The notes below the pieces were generated by a model. It was not told the DNA's origin and did not search any database. It saw only the letters and a list, made by a program, of their open reading frames with translations. A DNA stretch of 64,000 nt from assembly GCA_003586115.2 (NCBI GenBank), contig QVOM02000042.1:33247541-33311540 (forward strand), read 5' to 3'. This DNA comes from Salvator merianae. Lineage: Eukaryota > Chordata > Lepidosauria > Squamata > Teiidae. Position 1 is the stretch's first letter. Each line of letters opens with the position of its first letter. This document shows positions 22,801-34,499 of this stretch, one piece after another. A program made the position numbers and the translations under genes.

Positions 22801-25800
22801 GTCCTAGGGACATGTTCCTGCAGATGTTACAAGAGAAGTAATTCCAACAAAACATCTGTGTACACTTTTGACTCCTTCAGGAAGGCCAACAAAAGTTGTT
22901 AATAAATTCTGATATTGCTTAGTAATTTCCAGTTTTACATTTTAATATTACGTCACCATATCCAGTGGCAAAATATTTAAGTCTTTCAGTGGAACCTTTT
23001 TACCTTGAGACTGATTGGATTACGCTGATTTGTGGCACAACTAGCAAGACACACTGAAATCATTTGGAAGGAGCTAAAAGCAAACACGAGATCTTGAAGA
23101 GATGGAGATGGGTTAAAGCTATTCAAGCTGCTGCCTTTGCATATTCACTCCTTGCCTGAGATTAAGTCAATATTTTTTACCTGTTATCACTGCACGTTTC
23201 ATAACAGATCTAAGAATCACACATGAATATTAAGATCTAATGGAAGACTGAGAACACTTCAGGTAATATTTGTGAATGTATTCAAGGGTCTTTTGAAATC
23301 TGTTTCCTTTGCTTTGGCGGGACAACTGGTGTTTATTCTGACTGTGCTTCTGAACTCTGAGCGAAATAACAAGCCTTGAACCTCCTTAACCCTTTTCTAA
23401 ACACATCCCGGCCTTTCTTTAGGTTTTTGAAATCTTCAGGACAGGACTTATAATCTTTGCTTTTGAAGTTTTTTATCTGAGAATTACCCTGTTCAGCTTC
23501 AGTTATACAAACTGGCATAGTTTTTATATAACAGTAGGTGTTAATGTGGGGAAAACTATTAATCTTTCTTTCCCTTCCTCTTTCTTATGTTACTGAACTT
23601 CTTTATCACTGCCAAGTTTAATTAAGGATAGACAGAATTTTTCAAATTTGCAATAATAATGCCTCTAAGTCTTTGAATTCATTTCAGTTTGTTTTAACTC
23701 TTAATGGACTTACAGCAGTTTTAATTTGTTTTAAAGTCACTGGAGAACAATAAACTTAAATATGTTTGTTTAATAGTAGAACTAGTATTTTTAAAATAAT
23801 TGTTGTTTAAGCATACGCAGTTAGATCATTTTTACTGATTATAGAATTGGAATATTTTTTCATTTTAATTAATTAATTAAAATCATTCATGAATACTTTG
23901 GCTATTTTCCCCTTCCCTCTGCCTTGGGAATTCACTATCAACTTCATGTGTATGAAATCTACCCTTTATCCAAAAGGTCTCGAAATTTTGAGAACTCTGT
24001 GTATGTTCAGAATAGGGTCTTGTAACAGCAATACTAACATCACTTTTACTTACCCACTAAAGACCTCTGTTGTCCTTCAATGTACCTTAACCAGCAAGCC
24101 ATTCTGGATATGACCATTCATAATCAAGACAGATTGGGGGTAGCAGGATTGCTATTTCAATAAAGTGTATGGAAAGAATAATCATTTACATTCTTCTTAC
24201 AGGGAGATGTAGGCAGAGTGCCTCCATCTTATTAGACTAGAGAAGGTTGCTAATTTTATTGTATCCATTATATTCTCCAGTAAAAACTATTTCAAGACTT
24301 CCTGATATAAATCAGCAATGTTAAAACAATGTTAAAAACTATAACAAGTTATGGATATTTTTTTTACAAAAAATATTTATATGGCATCAAGAGGACATCA
24401 ACATTAATGCCAGTTGATTATTCAAGAATAGAGCACACTGTATCAACTTGAAACTTCACCCATCCATATGCTGTCTAGTAAAACTAATGTCAAAGAGGTA
24501 ACATTCAAACTTGTGCTATTGTCATCTATTGAATATTTGTAATGTTGGTTGCCATGTTCTTAAACTGGATCTGGGGTTTTTGGCATACAGATAAAAGATT
24601 TGAGCATAGCTTCACAAAACTTTGAAACAGTGCCAAGTAAGGTGTTAAAGCACTAGGAAGGAAACAGAAAAACTGACCTGATTAATGTAGTTTTGCTTTA
24701 CATAGCTTTGCTTCTAGTAATCAATAATCATAAAAGATGAGTATGAGCACAAAACAGAGTCATTCAAACATTTCCAGGACAATTGTTTCATGTTACTTTT
24801 ATTTGTGAGTTAACTTGAAAGCAGAGGTCCTTGGTGTTAATGATTGCTTATTTCCTTCCCTTCATTCAAATACAAACCACACTAAGAGTGACTAAAGTTT
24901 AATTATGGCATGTGGTTCTTAAATCAATATTTCATAGGCCATTTGAATTCTATCTAAAACCACCTCTGCTTAATTATTTGAAGAAAGAAGAAATTGATCG
25001 AACACGAGTTTATCCCTCACTGTGGAATTTTTTAAAAACACCTCCAATAATTTATTTCAAAACACTGAACATTAGCAATACTGAACATTAACAATACTGG
25101 TGCTCTTTATAGAATGAATTTATTTCACTATAAGCTAATAAATTCTAAAAGAATGCGTCCATTCTTTTTTCCCCAAACCTTTCCACTGGTTTTAACTGCT
25201 ATCAAATTTACCAGTATAACTATCCTCAATCATTAGTCCCACCTTCCTAATAAATTTCCCCAGTGTTCAACAGAATTGACAAATTTTCCTGAGAAAGAAA
25301 TGCAATGAAAAGAGATGTTTCAATTTATAGTTAAAATAATGATTAAGATAAAGAGATCAATTTCTCCTTTGTTCTGCTGCTCTGAACCTGAAAGCTATAA
25401 CTTTGATTTAACAGGGAGAGCAAATTATAAATGATAATGCATCCATTCATAATAGCATTGCTTACTTTGGATAGTAGCACAAAATTCAACGGTATATTCA
25501 TTCTAGTACAAAACAGTCACCAAATTAACTGATAAAACACTTAGAAATAAGTTTTGCTCTGTCTCATATGCCCTCTCTCACACACACACGAGAAAGAGGA
25601 GGCATGAAAGAGAATATTCCTAGGGTTTTACTCTTCAGCATCATGGTAAAGAGACCAAAGGGTAAAGTGAGCAGCACCACACTCAAATCCCAGAGCTTAA
25701 GTCATTTGACCATTGTCCTTTATGCACATTTGGATTCAGAGTTGGATAATGTGTGTAAAATCCATTATGTTCAGTGGTATCAGTGTTCATGTGAGTTTGC

Positions 25801-26087
25801 ATAGAATTTTAGCCTTATGGTGTCTCACTTAACTCTACCTATTCTAACCCTGGTACCAATTTATTCTGTCTCTCTTGTCCTCTGTCCCGTCAGTCATAAT
25901 GGACACCACAGCGGAAGGAGGTTTGCGTTACCTTTAACTCACAATTATCTAGGAGACGTCTGAAACAGGAAACAGGAATGTTCCTTCATTCATGAAGGCT
26001 CCCCATGTAGTTCAGAATCCTAATTGTATAGGGTTCTCAACTATGCAGGAGACATTCAATGGACAGAAGAAAGTTTTAGAGAAGTGC

Positions 26088-26347
26088 TAAACTGGTTTGG
26101 TTGGTTTTGTCAGTTTACAATGAACTAGGTAGTCTACATGCAAACTGAACCGCTCTGTTGTTCAAAGCAATCCTAAACAAAGGGGGTTCTAATGAATCTA
26201 GTGAACCATAGCCAACCAAGGATGCTTCACTATGGTTTATTTCGTTCACATGTGAACTGAACCACCCTGTAGTTTTTTTAAAAAAAAAAAAGTTCAAAGC
26301 AAACCTGAACCAAGGGTAGTTGGTTTGATTTGAACCAAACCACTAAA
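26088..26347. mobile_element. Small MITE-like repeat with internal duplication
   Basis: The ends 'aaactggtttggttggtttt' and (reversed) 'ttagtggtttggttcaaatc' are inverted-repeat-like. Inside, two related units each carry 'gtgaactgaaccaccctgta'-type and 'ttcaaagcaaacctgaac'-type blocks (about 26139-26185 and 26252-26320), separated by a T/A-rich spacer. Confidence 0.45.
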
Positions 26348-27779
26348 TTTTCAGTTCTTAAACATCTTTAGGAAGTTTCCAATAAAAAATTCACATAATT
26401 TAAAGGGAGAAGCAAACATTGTGAAACAAGGTTTATTCCATGCTAAATTAGTAGGGATCATTTATACTTTATGACATTTCTATTCTAGTTCTCAAAGAAA
26501 TAAAACTGTTCATGAACATAAAAATATGATTTAAATCAGACAAAACCACAGATCTATAACACATTATTAAAACAGCAGATGAATGGTGTAGCCCCTCCTC
26601 TTTTCATTTTTCTTCTTCTAATTATTTCCTCCTTTCTTTCCATTTTTATTTGCATTGGCTCCACCCAAGTCCTGAAGCAGGCCTCCATGTACCCGGGAAT
26701 ATCTCTGCTTGCAGAGCCATATTCCCTGCCTGGTGTCCTCAACTAGGGACAGGAAGTAGCACAAGAAGCCAGGCTAAGTATCATGTACATGGACCAGTCT
26801 TGCAGGTGAAGGGGCAACATGGGGCAAAGGTAGCAATGCTGACTCCTTCAAGGGGAGTGATCTTGGACTTAATTCTCCTGGATTGTGAACAGGTTCTTAC
26901 TTCTGGAGGAAGAGGCAGGAGACATTTGCCTCTGGTGCAGAGCCTTGTAGACACCTCTCCCCCGGTTGTTCATGTTATCACCCATTTGCACTTATGTGAA
27001 TGGGGTCTGAGTAAGAATAATAGTCATACTTTTCACTCTTTATGTATCTAAAGACACTGGCTATCCCTAGCTTAGATCCATATTTTTCAAACATGGTGGT
27101 GTCATTACCTTCTTTACCATGGCCTTTGACTTGAGGGAACAGCATCCCCTCCCAATGCAGACACTGTTACTATTTTAGCTATTTTATTTTATCTGCTTTT
27201 ATTGTGATTTTATTGTGACCCATCCTTCAATGCAGGACCTTCAAATGTTTGGCAGTCGTTTAGAGAAGATATGTATCATGGTTCTACAAAAGCACCACAG
27301 TCTGTGACATGAATCCACAGGTTCTCAGGCTCCATCCATAGACATTTGAGGCACTTTTTTACTGTGTGTTGATGCAGCCCCAGGCTCATATTATTTATGG
27401 TTCGGTTCATGGAAATGGATGTGATCTGCCTTTTAACAGTAGTCATATGAGGATCCCCTATGAAAACAGAAATAAACTGTATATATAGATCTGTGGCACA
27501 AATATGATGTTAGGAGTTTTTCATTGTTCACTCTATATGCATAAAAGTGATGTGTGTTTTGTCAATGTCTTTTGGTGTTTGTTTTTTGCTTTGTGACAAC
27601 AGCAACACTAAAAGGTACTGTGTGCTGAAGCTTCAAAGAAAAGTCCAATTGTCAGTGGCACAGAAACCTTTTTCAAAAAGCCCATGAACCAGTGAAAGGA
27701 GTGAGAAGGATTCTCATCTGTGCCCCTATTTGCCAGCTACCTCTGGTGTTGTGTCCTGATTCTTCCCTTCTGAAACGGT

Positions 27780-28222
27780 AGGGCCTGTTCGCACTTTACC
27801 TTTAGCGAGTGATTGGATACTCACCAGGCAAGTGCATCTGCACTGCCTGCTGCCACAGCATCTGAGAGAGGCTACAGCCACTCCCAAATGCTACTATTTG
27901 TGGACAACAGGTTGACCGGGAGTGGCTAGATCACTCCCGCTCAGCAGCGTTTGCACTTTTTTCCAGGTGCAACTGTTGTGAGTTGGCAGCATGGCAAGAC
28001 TGCAGCTGTGTATGCAGCATTCCTGATTGCCATGGCAATGGCTGGTCATTGCTACAGCCACTATCATGGCAGTTGGGCTGGCCATCCACACTGCGAGTGC
28101 TGGAGACCCAGTACAGGAGTACTCCAGCCCTTGCAGTGTGGATGGCCACTACGCTGCAGGGTCTTCTACAACCTAGAATGGTATTAGAATACCATTCTAG
28201 GCTGTCAAGTGCTAATATGCCC
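27780..28222 (+). mobile_element. Family B foldback MITE
   Basis: The left end is 'gggcctgttcgcacttta' and the right end 'aagtgctaatatgccc'. The octamers immediately outside are aaacggta and gagtggta; they match at 5 of 8 positions and the other three differ by transitions, consistent with an aged 8-bp target duplication. The interior has the shared 'caagtgcatctgcactgcct', 'aatggtattagaat' dyad and 'tgccatggcaatggct' blocks. The microsatellite at 28.26 kb follows shortly after the right end. Confidence 0.7.
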
Positions 28223-28258
28223 AGAGTGGTACCCATAGCAAAGCAAAGAGGTTCAACC

Positions 28259-28327
28259 CACCCACCCTCCCTCCCTCCCTCCCCCCTCCCTCCCCCCTTC
28301 CTTCCTTCCTTCCTTCCTTCCTTCCTT
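28259..28327 (+). repeat. (CCCT)n/(CCTT)n microsatellite
   Basis: An impure CCCT/CCTCCC run grades into perfect CCTT units. It is responsible for the reverse-strand KEGR/GGR low-complexity frame. Confidence 0.95.
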
Positions 28328-31105
28328 GATAAGGCAAGGCCCAACAGCCTTATCTGCTGGGATTCCAACCAAATTCTGCTATAAGCCAGTTATGTGAAAG
28401 GCATTTAGCAGCAGCCTTCTGCCTTCCAGGATGAAAACTAAGTAAAGTCATATCAAAGTTATGCTATTGATTCACAGCCAGTTGCCTGCAGCTGAGGAAA
28501 TCCTAAAATTCTGCAAATTTATCCTGCTGCCTACAGGCCAGGAAGACCTAGACTGTAAAAGTAACATAAAAAGAGCAGAGAGGATCGATAGCTTGACTAA
28601 TGTGTTTGTCATTTATAAACAGAGATAGCCTACACTATCAATGTAAATTATTTAGAGCTTGATTAGATAGAATACATGGAAGATGCACCATCATTGGCTC
28701 AGGTAGTCAAACTAATATCTGAGCTTTCAACTAAACTACCACAAGAAAGGTCAGCAGTGATTGAGACCTGGTCATTGATGAAAAGTGACTCCATTATTCC
28801 CAGCCATTACTGTAACATTGAAAATGAATTAACGAGGGGAAACCAGGATAAAGAAATACTCACATTATTTCCAGAGCTTCCACTGATAAATGAATCTGAG
28901 ATAAAACAAGGCAGGCTTGATAGACTCACAAGTTCCTTTATCAACATTGTACAACTGTCTCTTTCTCTTTTTTATATTTCCACTTTATTGTTTCCTATCT
29001 CCTACTTCCTCTATTGCAGTCATTTTTTTCAATACAAATTAATATGATGGGAGTATAAATTTTCCTCCTATGAATGAGAATCACAAAAAAAAATAAAATT
29101 ATAATTAGCTTTTTAACTCCTTCCTATGATTTCAGTATTTTAAGCTGTGGAACCAATCTCCACTATATAGAATTCTGAACATAAGAAAAAAGATAAAGGA
29201 ACTGAAAACAGCTGCATATTAAGGTTGCATACTTATTGCTACAATTTAGCACTTAAACACATCCAGGCTCATAAAGTACACCAATTTAATGTCAATCTGT
29301 TCTGTATGGTGCATTTGATCTAGCCAGCTTCTGAAAATGAAAAATTATGCAAAATATTAGCTCCTTCAGTAGGCTGAGAAAGACTGCAGAGGAAAGAAGA
29401 AAGACTTGAAACTGAAGCTTCTGGAAGCAGTGCAGTTTGTGAATTGGGATGGTGTAAACTAGATTACAATCAGTGTCTAGATAACAAAAGGAGAGAGAAA
29501 ACAAACTCCAGTAGCCATCCATAGCTGCGTTCCAGTGGACAGGAACAGATGAAGGATCTAATTAACTTTTCCCTTTCCTAAGATTTGCCCACAGACAAGT
29601 TTTTCGGCTACCTGCTATGCAGTGGCAACATTCCTATTTTTTTTTTTCACAAACTTTTAAAAAAAAATAATCAAAACTTCTAGGGAAAGCAAAGATGAAA
29701 ATGTGGACAAAAAAGGCATAGAACAGGACTATGAAGCCATCTATTCCATATCTGTGATAAGCACAGAAAGGTCCTAGGCTGCCCCTTTCCAAGGTTGCTT
29801 TTCTCTATGTAAAGTGGTCACAAACACATTACATAACTTACTTGGACCTTAGAAATCACAGTCTTTTGTTTTGGAATAGGACCCATTAATAGGACATATA
29901 GAAAGACTTGAGTCAACAATGCTTCCCAGCAAGCAAATTTAGAATTTACACTATCCAGAAATATAATTAGATAAATGCTATTATTATAAGTATAGTTATA
30001 GCCATATGATATATGTTTCTAATTTCTATATAAATAAGTCTGAAGAAAGATATTATTAGAGTTTAGTATAGTTGTTCTCTATATATTAGTATTATATTGG
30101 TACATTAGTATTATATTGGTGTATAATAAATGGTGTAGTATCTTATTGTAGTGGTGTAGTGTTGAAGTTTATTTTATTTAAATTTTTTAAAATGTAATTC
30201 TCACTTTCAATTGAATTGTCCCTTGATGATAATGCACTAGGTACATAAAGCACTAGTCCATAAAATATCCAATTTAAGGGAGCCCACTGTCATCATAGGT
30301 CCACCAAAACCTGTGATAATTTCCCTGTCCAAGCCATTTTGCTAATTAAAAAAAAAAAGGTTCTGTAATGGAATCTTTGGTCTGCTTTAATCCAAACTGG
30401 GTCTTCCTAGGTTAGAATGCTTTCCTAGTCTGTCTACCTCCCATGATCCCCAGACTGCTCAGATCACAGGAGACAGTAGTGGATGTCCATGAGGCTAAAA
30501 GCCAGTTGGACTTAATTTCCACAAGCAGGCAGCAGCTTCCCCGAGACACATTGGCAGGGACAGTACAATTTCTCAGCAAGTGCACAGTTATGTTATCCTA
30601 AACCTTTCCCACCACTGAAATTGGAGGTTATAATTATGTTGTTGGTCTGTTTATGTTTTGCAGAGAATTCATGGTGCAGTCATACACATGTCCTAAAACT
30701 AGGGATGTGGGAAGATTCAATCAAAATCCATTTTTAAAACCTGAATTAAGAAGGAGCTTTGTTGTATTGTTTTGTGTAGCTTTGTGACACAGCCAGGCCA
30801 TAGGTAACTCATACATAGTACCACTGGAGAAAGGTTAGGATCATAGTATCAAATCTGGGACCTGGATAGGAAGCAGGACTAAAACACTGGGATTCAGAGC
30901 ATAACTAGGAGCAAGACAAAATTAGACAAAATCAAGTAATCTAGTGTAGAAACAAGAAAACCATAGAGCACTCTCTGTATCTGAGGTTCTTAAAACTGAA
31001 ACATCAGGTTTAGAGTAATCTAGACTGCTCTGAGTGGGTAGTCTACATTTGGAAGCCTATCCTATATTTTAGCCTATGGCCATTGGATGCTGGGGTCACA
31101 CAAAA
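28328..31105. other. Unassigned AT-rich DNA
   Basis: No recognised gene was found. A 123-codon plus-strand frame at 28676-29047 is discussed separately. Short tandem imperfections ('ttagtattatattggt' twice) lie at 30087-30121. A 'ctagggatgtgg' at 30698 resembles the E-family terminus but does not continue into E sequence. Confidence 0.4.
28676..29047 (+). other. Unrecognised 123-codon open frame
   Basis: The frame starts MEDAPSLAQVVKLISELSTK. Its first ~85 residues have a soluble, mixed-charge composition unlike the low-complexity frames around it. The last ~35 residues are hydrophobic (a run of L, F, I, S and Y) and look like translated noncoding T-rich DNA. No family is recognised, no splice signals are evident and no neighbour supports it. 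It could be a relic exon, a remnant of an ORF1-type retroelement protein, or chance. Confidence 0.15.
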
Positions 31106-31559
31106 TACAAAGGGTGTTTTTTCACTTTCCACCTTGGAATAGGATAATTAAATGGGATAATTATCCCTTTCTATGGTGGACTGGACCACACAGCGTGGAC
31201 ATTGTCTGCACTGTGGGGCCCTAGACTAGAATACCAGCAGGATATCAGCATTTGCACTGTGAATGCTGGTATCCTCCTCCCAAACTTCACCATGACAGCA
31301 TCCAGGAAGCGTCCAGCCACTGTCATGGTGACCAGGAATGCTGTGGATTGTGCAGGCACACGCTGGTATGATCACACAGACTCAGCCATAGCATGCCATG
31401 TGGCCATGCATTTGCACCCAGAAGTGGGTGTGAATGCATTTGGCCAAGAGCAGGATAGCTCTTTCCGGTCAAGTTGTGGAGCACAATTTAGTGCTCCACA
31501 GCTAGCTGTGATCAGGAACAGCTGTAAGCTGCTCATGGTCACATGGGCCTCTGTGTGGT

Positions 31560-31567
31560 GTGGACGC
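31560..31567 (+). repeat. 8-bp target-site duplication of E2 (left)
   Basis: gtggacgc directly before the TAGGGATG terminus of E2. An identical octamer follows the right end at 32788-32795. Confidence 0.9.
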
Positions 31568-32787
31568 TAGGGATGTGCACGAAGGCAATTTCCCTTCTTC
31601 GCTTCGCAGCCCTGCGAAGCACCGGGGCTTCGTTTTCGCTCGAAAACGAGAGGCGCGAAAAGGGCGCTTTTCGTTTCCGATGCGAAAATCTTCGCAGCGA
31701 CGGGACCCATCGGAAACGGAGAAAACTCAACGCGAAGGAAAGACCTTCGCGGCGAAGGTCTTTTTTTCGCATTGAGTTTTTCTCCTCTTCCGCTCGCTGC
31801 TGGCTCCCTGATTCACCCTACTCTGTCAGCACGCGCGCTGACAGAGTAGGGTAAATCAGAGAGCCGGCAGGAGACGAGAGAAATCACCGGGAAGGGAATC
31901 TCTCCCTTCCTTCCTGTTGATTTCTCTCGTCTCCCGCCGGCTGTCTGATTCACCCTACTCTTGTCAGCGTGCGCGCTGACAGAGTAGGGTAAATCAGAGA
32001 GACGGCAGGAGACGAGAGAAATCACCGGGAAGGGAATCTCTCCCTTCCTTCCTGTTGATTTCTCTCGTCTCCCGCCGGCTGTCTGATTCACCCTACTCTT
32101 GTCAGCGTGCGCGCTGACAGAGTAGGGTAAATCAGAGAGACGGCAGGAGACGAGAGAAATCACCGGGAAGGGAATCTCTCCCTTCCTTCCTGTTGATTTC
32201 TCTCGTCTCCCGCCGGCTGTCTGATTCACCCTACTCTTGTCAGCGTGCGCGCTGACAGAGTAGGGTAAATCAGAGAGACGGCAGGAGACGAGAGAAATCA
32301 CCGGGAAGGGAATCTCTCCCTTCCTTCCTGTTGATTTCTCTCGTCTCCCGCCGGCTGTCTGATTCACCCTACTCTTGTCAGCGTGCGCGCTGACAGAGTG
32401 GGGTAAATCAGAGAGCTGGCGGGAGAGCAGAGAAATCACCGGGAAGGGAATCCCTCCCTTCCTTCCTGTTGATTTCTTTCGTCTCCCACATGTGCTGACA
32501 GCCTAGGGGGATGAGACGGCAAGCGGAAGAGAAGAAAAATCAACTTGAGTTTTCTCCTCTTCCGCTCGCTGCCTGCCTGATTCACCCTAGGCTGTCAGCG
32601 CGCGCGCTGTCAGCCTAGGGGGATGAGACAGCGGCAAATTGCGAAGGTCCCAAAATGCATCGAAAATTGAGGGACCTTCGCAATTCGATTTCGTGATTTC
32701 TGTTGCCCTTCGCATTCGATGCGAAGGGAATGAAATCACGAAATTCGATCGAAATTCGGGTGGTACGAAGCTTCGTGCACACCCCTG
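31568..32787 (+). mobile_element. E2: palindromic hAT-like element (1220 bp) with 138-bp array
   Basis: The left end is tagggatgtgcacgaaggca and the right end, reversed, is caggggtgtgcacgaagc. Exact 8-bp flanking repeats (gtggacgc) fit hAT-type insertion; TAGGG/CAGGG termini are also usual in that superfamily. The left arm has a 'cttcgcttcgcagc' dyad, a 'gttttcgctcgaaaacgag' dyad and a palindrome at about 31715-31795. The middle is a tandem array of a 138-bp unit. The right arm (32630-32787) contains the 'aattgcgaaggtcccaaaat' dyad and 'gaagcttcg'. No transposase is encoded, so mobility would have to be supplied in trans. The 208-codon reverse frame crossing the array is an artefact of 138 being a multiple of 3. 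Confidence 0.85.
31800..32500. repeat. 138-bp palindromic tandem array inside E2
   Basis: The core gtcagc(g/a)(t/c)gcgcgctgac begins at 31825, 31963, 32101, 32239 and 32377, so the spacing is exactly 138 bp over five cores. Each unit contains two palindromes: one around the gtcagc core with arms 'attcaccctactc', and one around 'gggaagggaatctctccctt' with arms 'gagacgagagaaatcacc'. The middle three units look almost identical, while the outer ones carry differences ('agagctggcgggag' in the last). This points to recent homogenisation or expansion. Confidence 0.95.
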
Positions 32788-32795
32788 GTGGACGC
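32788..32795 (+). repeat. 8-bp target-site duplication of E2 (right)
   Basis: gtggacgc, identical to 31560-31567. Confidence 0.9.
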
Positions 32796-32854
32796 ACCTA
32801 GCTAGTGAGAGTCCCTGATACTCACTAGCTTAAAGTGTGAAAAGGCCCAAAAGG

Positions 32855-33030
32855 TCCTGTCATGATAGCCTGCAGTCAGGCCTTTTCTGTGGTAGCACTT
32901 ACCTTATGGAATGCCTGCCCCTCTGATATTCCTGAGGCATCTACAATTACAGTTTTTAGGTGCCCCTAAAGACATAACTCTTCACAAAGACATTCCCTGT
33001 GTGAATGCTTATTTTTCTCCTAACCCACCA
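32855..33030 (+). pseudogene. L2-like LINE 3' ORF-end fragment
   Basis: 'gtcaggccttttctgtggt' then 'tggaatgcctgcccctctga' corresponds to 'gtcaggccttctctgtggt' then 'ttgaatcgttttctctctga' in the L2-like 3' end at 37.02 kb. Short and decayed. Confidence 0.5.
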
Positions 33031-33124
33031 GTGTTTTTAATTGCTCATCTACTACTTTCAACTGGTAAAGTAACAGAAAGCAGAAGACAGAAACACACAA
33101 ACATTTATCATAATAGAGAGGTGT

Positions 33125-33290
33125 AACAAGTGGAGTCCCCTAAGTTCCTGTACTGGAACCATTGTTTTTTTAACATATACATAAATAAGCTAGAATTGAG
33201 AACAAGTGCTCAAGTTGCCAAGTTTGCTGACAAGTCCAAATTGTACAGAGATATTTTTTTTTAAAGAAAGAAGACTATAAAGGCACTCCG
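33125..33290 (+). pseudogene. Decayed CR1 reverse transcriptase fragment
   Basis: The translation gives SGVP*VPVLEPLFF, then KLELRTSAQVAKFADKSKLY. These line up with SGVPQGSVLGPLLF and IKFADDTKLGG of the intact CR1 at 42.67-42.79 kb. Motif C has FADK in place of FADD, so the second catalytic Asp is lost, and a stop replaces Gln in VPQG. It is clearly an older CR1 insertion than the one at 41 kb. Confidence 0.75.
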
Positions 33291-33299
33291 TACATGGCC

Positions 33300-33875
33300 A
33301 GAGAAACGGCATCTTTACACATTGTTCTTATACTTTATCCAACCACAAATCACAGATATACAGCAAATATAGTATAATGAGAATTTTCTTTTAGCTTACT
33401 ATCTATATAAGCATAAGAACAGCATACTAAATGTAAAAGGATTCTTATTTTAACGTTTTTACAGATCACAGTCAAAAGGCAGAATAGTGCCAAACAAAAC
33501 AAAAGGATCAGTGTAATTGGAAGTAGCTTAGCTTACTTGTTAATCCTATGTGGCACACTCACAGCAGGTAATGATGGAATTGAGATATTGCCACTTGCAG
33601 ACTGTCTGAGAAGATGGGAGAGAAGTAAAGATACCTGATGCTTGTCCTTAATAGATTAGGGATGTTGCTTGCAGGTTCCAAAAATGGTGAAAATGAAGAA
33701 GCCAAGCATCTCTCTATGTCTCTGTATGTTTGTGATTTTGAGAGTGCATATGTGCGTATGTGTCTGTGAACAGGTATATCTCTGTAGTTGTCTGTGCCTT
33801 GGGTCCCAGCTCTTTACTTTTATTAAGTGCAGATATAGCTTGAGATACTTAGCATAGACAATCATTGCTCTTAGA
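33300..33875. other. Unassigned AT-rich DNA
   Basis: No gene or repeat family is recognised. A short TG/TA-containing stretch lies at about 33740-33775. Confidence 0.4.
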
Positions 33876-33879
33876 CAAA

Positions 33880-34063
33880 GGCCCTTTCTGCACTTGGCCT
33901 TATTGTGGATTATATCTCAGAATAGGGAGCTGCTATCCACATGCTAGTGCAAACTATGAAAGGGCTTGCCCAGGGCCTACCATAGTCTGCACTAGCATGT
34001 AGATGGTAGTTCCCTATTCTGAGATATAATCTGGAATAAGTCCAAGTGCAGAAAGGTCTAATG
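33880..34063. mobile_element. Family C foldback MITE (about 180 bp)
   Basis: This is a near-complete palindrome. The left arm 'ccctttctgcacttggcctt', 'attatatctcagaatagg' and 'catgctagtgcaaactatg' is mirrored by 'catagtctgcactagcatg', 'cctattctgagatataatc' and 'aagtccaagtgcagaaagg'. The loop is only about 22 bp (near 33959-33980). It is able to form a long hairpin with stems of about 80 bp. Target duplications could not be defined with confidence. Confidence 0.8.
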
Positions 34064-34499
34064 GTTTGTATAGCTTGGACAAGAACTGTGAAAACAAGTG
34101 TTTGTTTTTGTAGCTAAGAATAAACAATGGCTTAAACTTGGCACCTGATTTCCACCAGACACATTGAGTAATCTGAGCCTTCCAGTTTGCATGGGGTGAG
34201 AGAGGAAGTCAAAGACAAAAAAAATCTCAAAGTTCTGTGGCCATGTTCACAGCTTAGACAATCCAGGAACTCTTGGACCAGGAAAGCTGTTTTTAAACCT
34301 ACCTCACATTAACACAGTATCTTGGTGGATGATGAGATTAACTCATGAGATGGCCCCCACCATTGGTGATGTTAATGTTTGTGTAAAACTGGAAGAATAC
34401 AAAGTTTTAGGCAGTCACATGAATAGAGAAACATGGCCAGGATTTCTTCTTAGAGACAAACATAGCTAGTATTTCCTCTTCCAATCTTTTCTTGCTCAG
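34064..34499. other. Unassigned DNA
   Basis: No ORF or repeat family is recognised. Confidence 0.35.

Larger units (their letters stand above)
18545..27770. other. Long repeat-poor AT-rich stretch without recognisable genes
   Basis: Both strands were scanned for RT, integrase, gag and common vertebrate domains, and none was seen. Contents noted are a GATA microsatellite (19261-19309), a foldback repeat (19597-19815), a GA run (20308-20328), a small MITE-like repeat (26088-26347) and a family J-like arm (27330-27395). The 19.85-22.9 kb part is less AT-rich and could be an unrecognised old noncoding element such as a solo LTR. I cannot define its ends. The longest frames (110-133 codons at 21.1-21.5 and 26.65-27.05 kb) are unrecognised and mostly open on both strands. 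Confidence 0.4.
31110..32847 (-). mobile_element. Family B foldback MITE interrupted by E2
   Basis: The left part (31110-31567) starts 'gggtgttttttcacttt' and includes 'gataattatcccttt', 'tttgcactgtgaatgctggt' and 'gtggagcacaatttagtgct'. The right part (32796-32847) ends 'aaagtgtgaaaaggccc'. Removing E2 and one copy of its 8-bp duplication restores a continuous B element collinear, in reverse, with 12337-12848. E2 therefore inserted into an existing B copy, and B transposed before E2 at this site. Confidence 0.8.

Noticed and set aside
27931..28368. 145-codon reverse frame
   Set aside because: Joins a family B MITE and a CCTT microsatellite; low-complexity KEGR/GGR start and no domain.
30698..30720. 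E-family-like terminus 'ctagggatgtgg'
   Set aside because: Similarity stops after about 11 bases; no E interior and no partner end.
31813..32439. 208-codon reverse-strand frame with a 46-residue repeat
   Set aside because: The repeat is the 138-bp palindrome array read in frame; 138 is divisible by 3, so stops are avoided periodically. No domain, and it lies inside transposon E2.
31800..32500. Possible CRISPR array
   Set aside because: The repeats are 138 bp, contiguous and palindromic with no unique spacers, and the genome is vertebrate.
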